Source of the DNA: Comamonas sp. lk
GTDB lineage: Bacteria; Pseudomonadota; Gammaproteobacteria; Burkholderiales; Burkholderiaceae_C
Reading direction: 5' to 3'
Assembly: GCA_945925985.1 (NCBI GenBank)
Contig: CAMELV010000002.1
Span: forward strand, 62,001-126,000
DNA: 64,000 nucleotides
Shown here: positions 60,656 through 64,000 of the stretch, piece after piece
How the letters are laid out: each line of letters starts with the position of its first letter
How positions within the stretch are numbered: the first letter of the stretch is position 1
Program-made: the position numbers and the translations under genes
Notes under the pieces: generated by a model
The model's database searches: none
The model's input: the letters and a program-made list of their open reading frames with translations, nothing else
What the model was told of the DNA's origin: nothing

Positions 60656-62389
60656 ATGAAGAACAAAGAATCATTGCGCAGCGCCCGTTGGTTCGCGCCG
60701 GACGACCTGCGGTCATTCGGCCACAGGTCCCGCGCCATGCAGATGGGTTACGGCCCGGAAGACTGGGCCGGCAAGCCTGTGATCGCCATCATCAACACCT
60801 GGTCAGACATCAACCCCTGCCACACCCACTTCAAGCAGCGAGTGGAAGATGTGAAACGCGGTGTCCTGCAGGCCGGCGGATTTCCATTGGAACTACCGGC
60901 GATCTCTTTGGCCGAGCAGTACGTCAAACCCACCACCATGCTCTACCGCAACATGCTGGCCATGGAAACCGAAGAGCTGATTCGCAGCCACCCCGTGGAT
61001 GGCGCGGTGCTGATGGGCGGCTGCGATAAGACCACCCCAGGCCTGGTGATGGGCGCCCTGTCAGCCGGTCTGCCCTGCATTTACCTGCCCGCCGGGCCTA
61101 TGCTGCGCGGCAACTGGAAAGGCCAGGTGCTCGGCTCAGGCTCCGATGGCTGGAAGTATTGGGACGAGCGCCGCGCCGGCAAGATCACCGAGACGCAGTG
61201 GCTGGAAGTCGAAGCCGGCATTGCGCGCAGCCACGGCACCTGCATGACGATGGGCACCGCCGCCACCATGATGGGGATCACCGAAGCACTTGGATTGGCT
61301 TTACCAGGGGCCTCCAGCATCCCCGCTCCGGACGCCAGCCACCCCCGTATGGCCGCCGCCTGTGGACGCCGCATTGTGGACATGGTCTGGGAAGACCTGA
61401 CGCCGGCCCGCATGCTCAGCCGGGCCAGTTTTGAGAACGGCATAGCGGTCGCCATGGCAATGGGCTGCTCCACCAATGCCATCATCCACCTGGTCGCGAT
61501 GTCGCGCCGGGCGGGCCCCCACTGTGCGATCGGACTGGACGACTTTGATGCCGTGAGTCGCCGCGTGCCGGTGATCGCCAACATCCGGCCGTCGGGCCAG
61601 ACCTATCTGATGGAAGACTTCTACTACGCCGGCGGGCTGCCGGCCTTGATGAGCCGACTGACGCCCCATCTGCAACTGTCGGCCCTGACCGTCACCGGCC
61701 GTACCGTGGGCGACAACATTGCCGGTGCCGAGGTCTACAACGACGACGTGATTCGCCCACTCGACAAACCGCTTTACGCCGAAGGCGCATTGGCGGTGCT
61801 GCGCGGCAACCTGGCGCCAGGTGGTGCAGTCATCAAGCCCAGCGCCTGTGCACCCCAGTACCTCAAACACACCGGTCCGGCGCTGGTGTTTGACAGCTAC
61901 CCGGAGATGAAGGCGGCGATCGACGACGAGAACCTGGACGTCACGGCAGACCACATTCTGGTGCTGCGCAATGCCGGGCCCAAGGGCGGCCCCGGCATGC
62001 CAGAGTGGGGCATGCTGCCGATTCCTCTGAAGCTGGTCAAGCAAGGCGTGCGCGACATGCTGCGGCTCAGCGATGCCCGCATGAGCGGCACCAGCTACGG
62101 CGCCTGCATCCTGCATGTGGCCCCGGAGAGCTATGTCGGCGGACCCCTGGCTTTGGTTCGGACCGGCGACCTGATCAGCGTGGATGTGGCAGCCCGGCGC
62201 ATTCAGCTGGAGGTTAGTGACGAGGAACTGGCAGCCAGACGTGCCGCCTGGACGCCCCCAGCGCCACGCTTCGAGCGAGGCTACGGCTGGATGTTCAGCC
62301 GCCATATTCTGCAAGCTGACGAGGGCTGCGATTTTGATTACCTCGAGACTGCGTTTGGTGCCCCGGTTGCCGAGCCCGACATCTACTGA
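60656..62389 (+). CDS. IlvD/Edd-family dehydratase (sugar-acid dehydratase type)
   Basis: 577-aa Fe-S dehydratase. Cluster ligand motifs NPCHTHF, GGCDKTTPG and GTCMTMGTA, and the Mg/Lys region TCAL-like MGCSTNAIIH. The sequence is closer to L-arabonate/D-xylonate dehydratases than to dihydroxyacid dehydratase. It dehydrates an aldonic acid to a 2-keto-3-deoxy acid. It forms a cluster with an RraA-like protein and aminotransferase IV. Confidence 0.85.
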   Translation: MKNKESLRSARWFAPDDLRSFGHRSRAMQMGYGPEDWAGKPVIAIINTWSDINPCHTHFKQRVEDVKRGVLQAGGFPLELPAISLAEQYVKPTTMLYRNMLAMETEELIRSHPVDGAVLMGGCDKTTPGLVMGALSAGLPCIYLPAGPMLRGNWKGQVLGSGSDGWKYWDERRAGKITETQWLEVEAGIARSHGTCMTMGTAATMMGITEALGLALPGASSIPAPDASHPRMAAACGRRIVDMVWEDLTPARMLSRASFENGIAVAMAMGCSTNAIIHLVAMSRRAGPHCAIGLDDFDAVSRRVPVIANIRPSGQTYLMEDFYYAGGLPALMSRLTPHLQLSALTVTGRTVGDNIAGAEVYNDDVIRPLDKPLYAEGALAVLRGNLAPGGAVIKPSACAPQYLKHTGPALVFDSYPEMKAAIDDENLDVTADHILVLRNAGPKGGPGMPEWGMLPIPLKLVKQGVRDMLRLSDARMSGTSYGACILHVAPESYVGGPLALVRTGDLISVDVAARRIQLEVSDEELAARRAAWTPPAPRFERGYGWMFSRHILQADEGCDFDYLETAFGAPVAEPDIY

Positions 62390-62441
62390 GACCAGCGACT
62401 CAGCTCAACCCCATCCTTATCCCCCACCACCAGGACCCACC

Positions 62442-63158
62442 ATGCCCTTGAACACCGAAACCCGCCAGAACCTCATGACAGTCAGCGTGGCCACACTGTG
62501 CACTGCCCTTTTCAAACGCGGCCTGCGCAACCAGTTCATCCAGGACGTGCACCCACTCAACGACACACTGCCCAACATGGTCGGTGAAGCCTTCACCCTG
62601 CGCTACATCCCGGCGCGGGAGGACATTAACCCGATCAGCGTGTTCCTAGACCGCAAGCACCCGCAGCGGGTCGCTGTCGAGCAATGTCCCCCCGGTGGCG
62701 TGCTGGTGATCGACAGCCGCAAAGACCCGCGCGCGGCATCCGCCGGTGGCATTTTGGTCGCGCGGTTGATGGCTCGTGGCGTGGCCGGTGTGGTCACCGA
62801 TGGCGGTTTTCGCGACTCGCCCGAAATTGCGAAGTACACCATGCCGGCGTACCACAACCGACCCAGTGCACCCACCAACCTGACTCTGCACCAAGCCCTG
62901 GACATCAACGTGCCCATCGGTTGTGGCGACGTGGCGGTATTCCCGGGTGATGTGGTTGTGGGCGACGCCGAAGGCGTGATTGTGATCCCGGCACACCTGG
63001 CCGACGAGGTGGCCTTGGAAGCTGTTGAGATGACCGCCTTCGAGGACTTCGTGACCGAGAAAGTACATGAAGGCCGGTCCATTCTTGGCCTGTACCCGCC
63101 CACCGACGAGCAAAGCCGAACCGACTTTGCGGCCTGGCGCCAGTTGCACCAGCGCTGA
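62442..63158 (+). CDS. RraA-like family protein (possible aldolase/decarboxylase)
   Basis: 238 aa starting MPLNTETRQNL at 62442; the open frame upstream overlaps the dehydratase and is not coding. It has the RraA/HMG-CHA aldolase fold blocks GGVLVIDSRKD, GVVTDGGFRDS and GDVVVGDAEGVIVIP. Such proteins often act on keto acids such as oxaloacetate or 4-hydroxy-4-methyl-2-oxoglutarate. Downstream of a sugar-acid dehydratase it may cleave the product (inference). Confidence 0.82.
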   Translation: MPLNTETRQNLMTVSVATLCTALFKRGLRNQFIQDVHPLNDTLPNMVGEAFTLRYIPAREDINPISVFLDRKHPQRVAVEQCPPGGVLVIDSRKDPRAASAGGILVARLMARGVAGVVTDGGFRDSPEIAKYTMPAYHNRPSAPTNLTLHQALDINVPIGCGDVAVFPGDVVVGDAEGVIVIPAHLADEVALEAVEMTAFEDFVTEKVHEGRSILGLYPPTDEQSRTDFAAWRQLHQR

Positions 63159-63194
63159 GCGCCGTCGATATCCAAAATTCACGACGAACCCACC

Positions 63195-64000
63195 ATGGCT
63201 ACATCGAATTCCGAGAGCGCACAGGGCTACGTCGCCGATGCGCGCAACGACGCCGTGCTCATTTATGTCAACGGCGAGTTCGTCCCCAGGAACGAGGCGA
63301 AGGTCTCCGTCTTTGACAGCGGCTTTGTGCTGGGCGACGGCATTTGGGAAGGCTTGCGACTGGTGCAAGGCCACCTGATCAGCCTGGACGCGCACCTGGA
63401 CCGGCTGTTTGAAGGGGCTACTTCGATTGCGCTGGACATTGGCATGAGCCGCGAAGAAGTGAGTCGGGCAATTTACGCGACGCTGGAACGCAATGGCATG
63501 ACCGACGGCGCACATGTACGCCTGATGGTGACGCGCGGCACCAAGAAAACGGTAAACCAAGACCCCCGCTTCGTCTTTGGCGGCGCCACCATGGTGATCG
63601 TGGCCGAGTTCAAGACGCCCAAGCCGGAGACCCGCGCAAAAGGTTTGGCGCTGCTGACATCCACCTTTCGCACCAGCAACCCCGATGTGTTTGACCTGCG
63701 GCTGAACTCGCACAGCCGCCTGAATTTGATCCAGGCGCTGATTCAGGCGATCAATGCCGGCGCGGATGAAGCGCTGATGCTGGATTCGCGCGGCTTTGTG
63801 GCCAGCTGCAACTCCACCAACTTCTTTATTGTGCGGCGTGGTGAGCTCTGGACGTCAACCGGGCTGTACAGCTTCAAGGGCATCACGCAACAAAAGGTCC
63901 TCGACGTCTGGCGAGCACAAGGCCGTGTGGCGCGTGAATGCGATTTCACACTGGCGCAGGTCTACTCTGCCGAAGAGGCCTTTGTCACGGGCACCTTGGG
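63195..64000 (+). CDS. Class IV aminotransferase (3' end cut by window)
   Basis: 268 codons are visible, and the gene runs off the right edge. Fold type IV PLP enzyme (BCAT/D-amino-acid aminotransferase/ADC lyase group). VFDSGFVLGDGIWEGLRL, the catalytic Lys region NSHSRLNLIQALIQA and EALMLDSRGFVASCNSTNFF are typical. Gene order suggests co-transcription with the dehydratase and RraA-like gene (36-bp gap). Substrate is uncertain. Confidence 0.85.
   Translation, partial: MATSNSESAQGYVADARNDAVLIYVNGEFVPRNEAKVSVFDSGFVLGDGIWEGLRLVQGHLISLDAHLDRLFEGATSIALDIGMSREEVSRAIYATLERNGMTDGAHVRLMVTRGTKKTVNQDPRFVFGGATMVIVAEFKTPKPETRAKGLALLTSTFRTSNPDVFDLRLNSHSRLNLIQALIQAINAGADEALMLDSRGFVASCNSTNFFIVRRGELWTSTGLYSFKGITQQKVLDVWRAQGRVARECDFTLAQVYSAEEAFVTGTL

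Overview
The window reads as a chromosome segment of a betaproteobacterium of the order Burkholderiales, most likely family Comamonadaceae (Rhodoferax/Polaromonas/Acidovorax type). The evidence is the moderately high GC, the gene order (aceE-aceF-lpdA with lipoyl-fused LpdA, iscRSUA-hscBA-fdx, scpA-meaB-pccB-pccA, uvrB beside an aminotransferase, Bug/TctC receptors) and a polyhydroxyalkanoate depolymerase. The assignment is inferred from gene content and not from a database search.

Layout. 1-2.7 kb: nucleoside salvage (ribokinase cut by the window edge, nucleoside hydrolase, 2-oxoglutarate/Fe(II) oxygenase). 2.8-6.5 kb: siroheme sulfite reductase, its DUF934 partner, ferredoxin and ferredoxin-NADP reductase. 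6.6-8.5 kb: tRNA-Asn followed by a small island (hicBA, a 94-bp repeat of the tRNA 3' end plus its terminator, a broken PIN-domain gene). 8.5-15.2 kb: EamA exporter, M17 aminopeptidase, and a divergent LysR / amidohydrolase-decarboxylase / two TctC receptor locus. 15.2-18.2 kb: a gene graveyard in which three partial copies of the 3' end of lpdA alternate with toxin-antitoxin type modules (a dead MNT/HepT pair, an intact hicAB, a nucleotidyltransferase plus small partner). 18.2-24.6 kb: intact lpdA, aceF, aceE (pyruvate dehydrogenase). 24.8-33.5 kb: sensor kinase/response regulator, folD, prlC, a glutaredoxin-like exported protein, rpiA, pyrD. 33.5-35.6 kb: gene-poor region with a truncated flavoprotein pseudogene, a 36-bp VNTR gene for a very acidic small protein, hairpins and tRNA-Val. 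35.6-41.7 kb: dnaQ-like exonuclease and the complete ISC iron-sulfur operon. 41.7-50.4 kb: uvrB, PilZ protein, aminotransferase, two exported proteins, PhaZ, RnfB-like ferredoxin. 50.4-58.9 kb: propionyl-CoA to succinyl-CoA pathway (epimerase-like VOC protein, pccA, pccB, meaB, scpA) with a divergent GntR regulator. 58.9-64 kb: tandem SUMF1-domain protein, an IlvD/Edd dehydratase, an RraA-like protein and an aminotransferase IV that runs off the window.

How the parts connect. The pyruvate dehydrogenase, PHA mobilisation and propionyl-CoA genes form a carbon and storage metabolism core. The sulfite reductase lies beside ferredoxin and FNR genes and no CysJ gene is seen, which suggests ferredoxin-dependent sulfite reduction. 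The ISC operon would mature the many Fe-S proteins here.

Three structures stand out. (1) Fragments of the lpdA 3' end alternate with toxin-antitoxin modules, which looks like repeated insertion or recombination at one site. (2) A tRNA-Asn island carries hicBA. (3) A dispersed palindromic element of about 50-60 bp lies between genes and also in frame inside coding sequences (aceF, lpdA, hscA, scpA, rnfB, the DUF934 gene start and the meaB end), reminiscent of Rickettsia palindromic elements.
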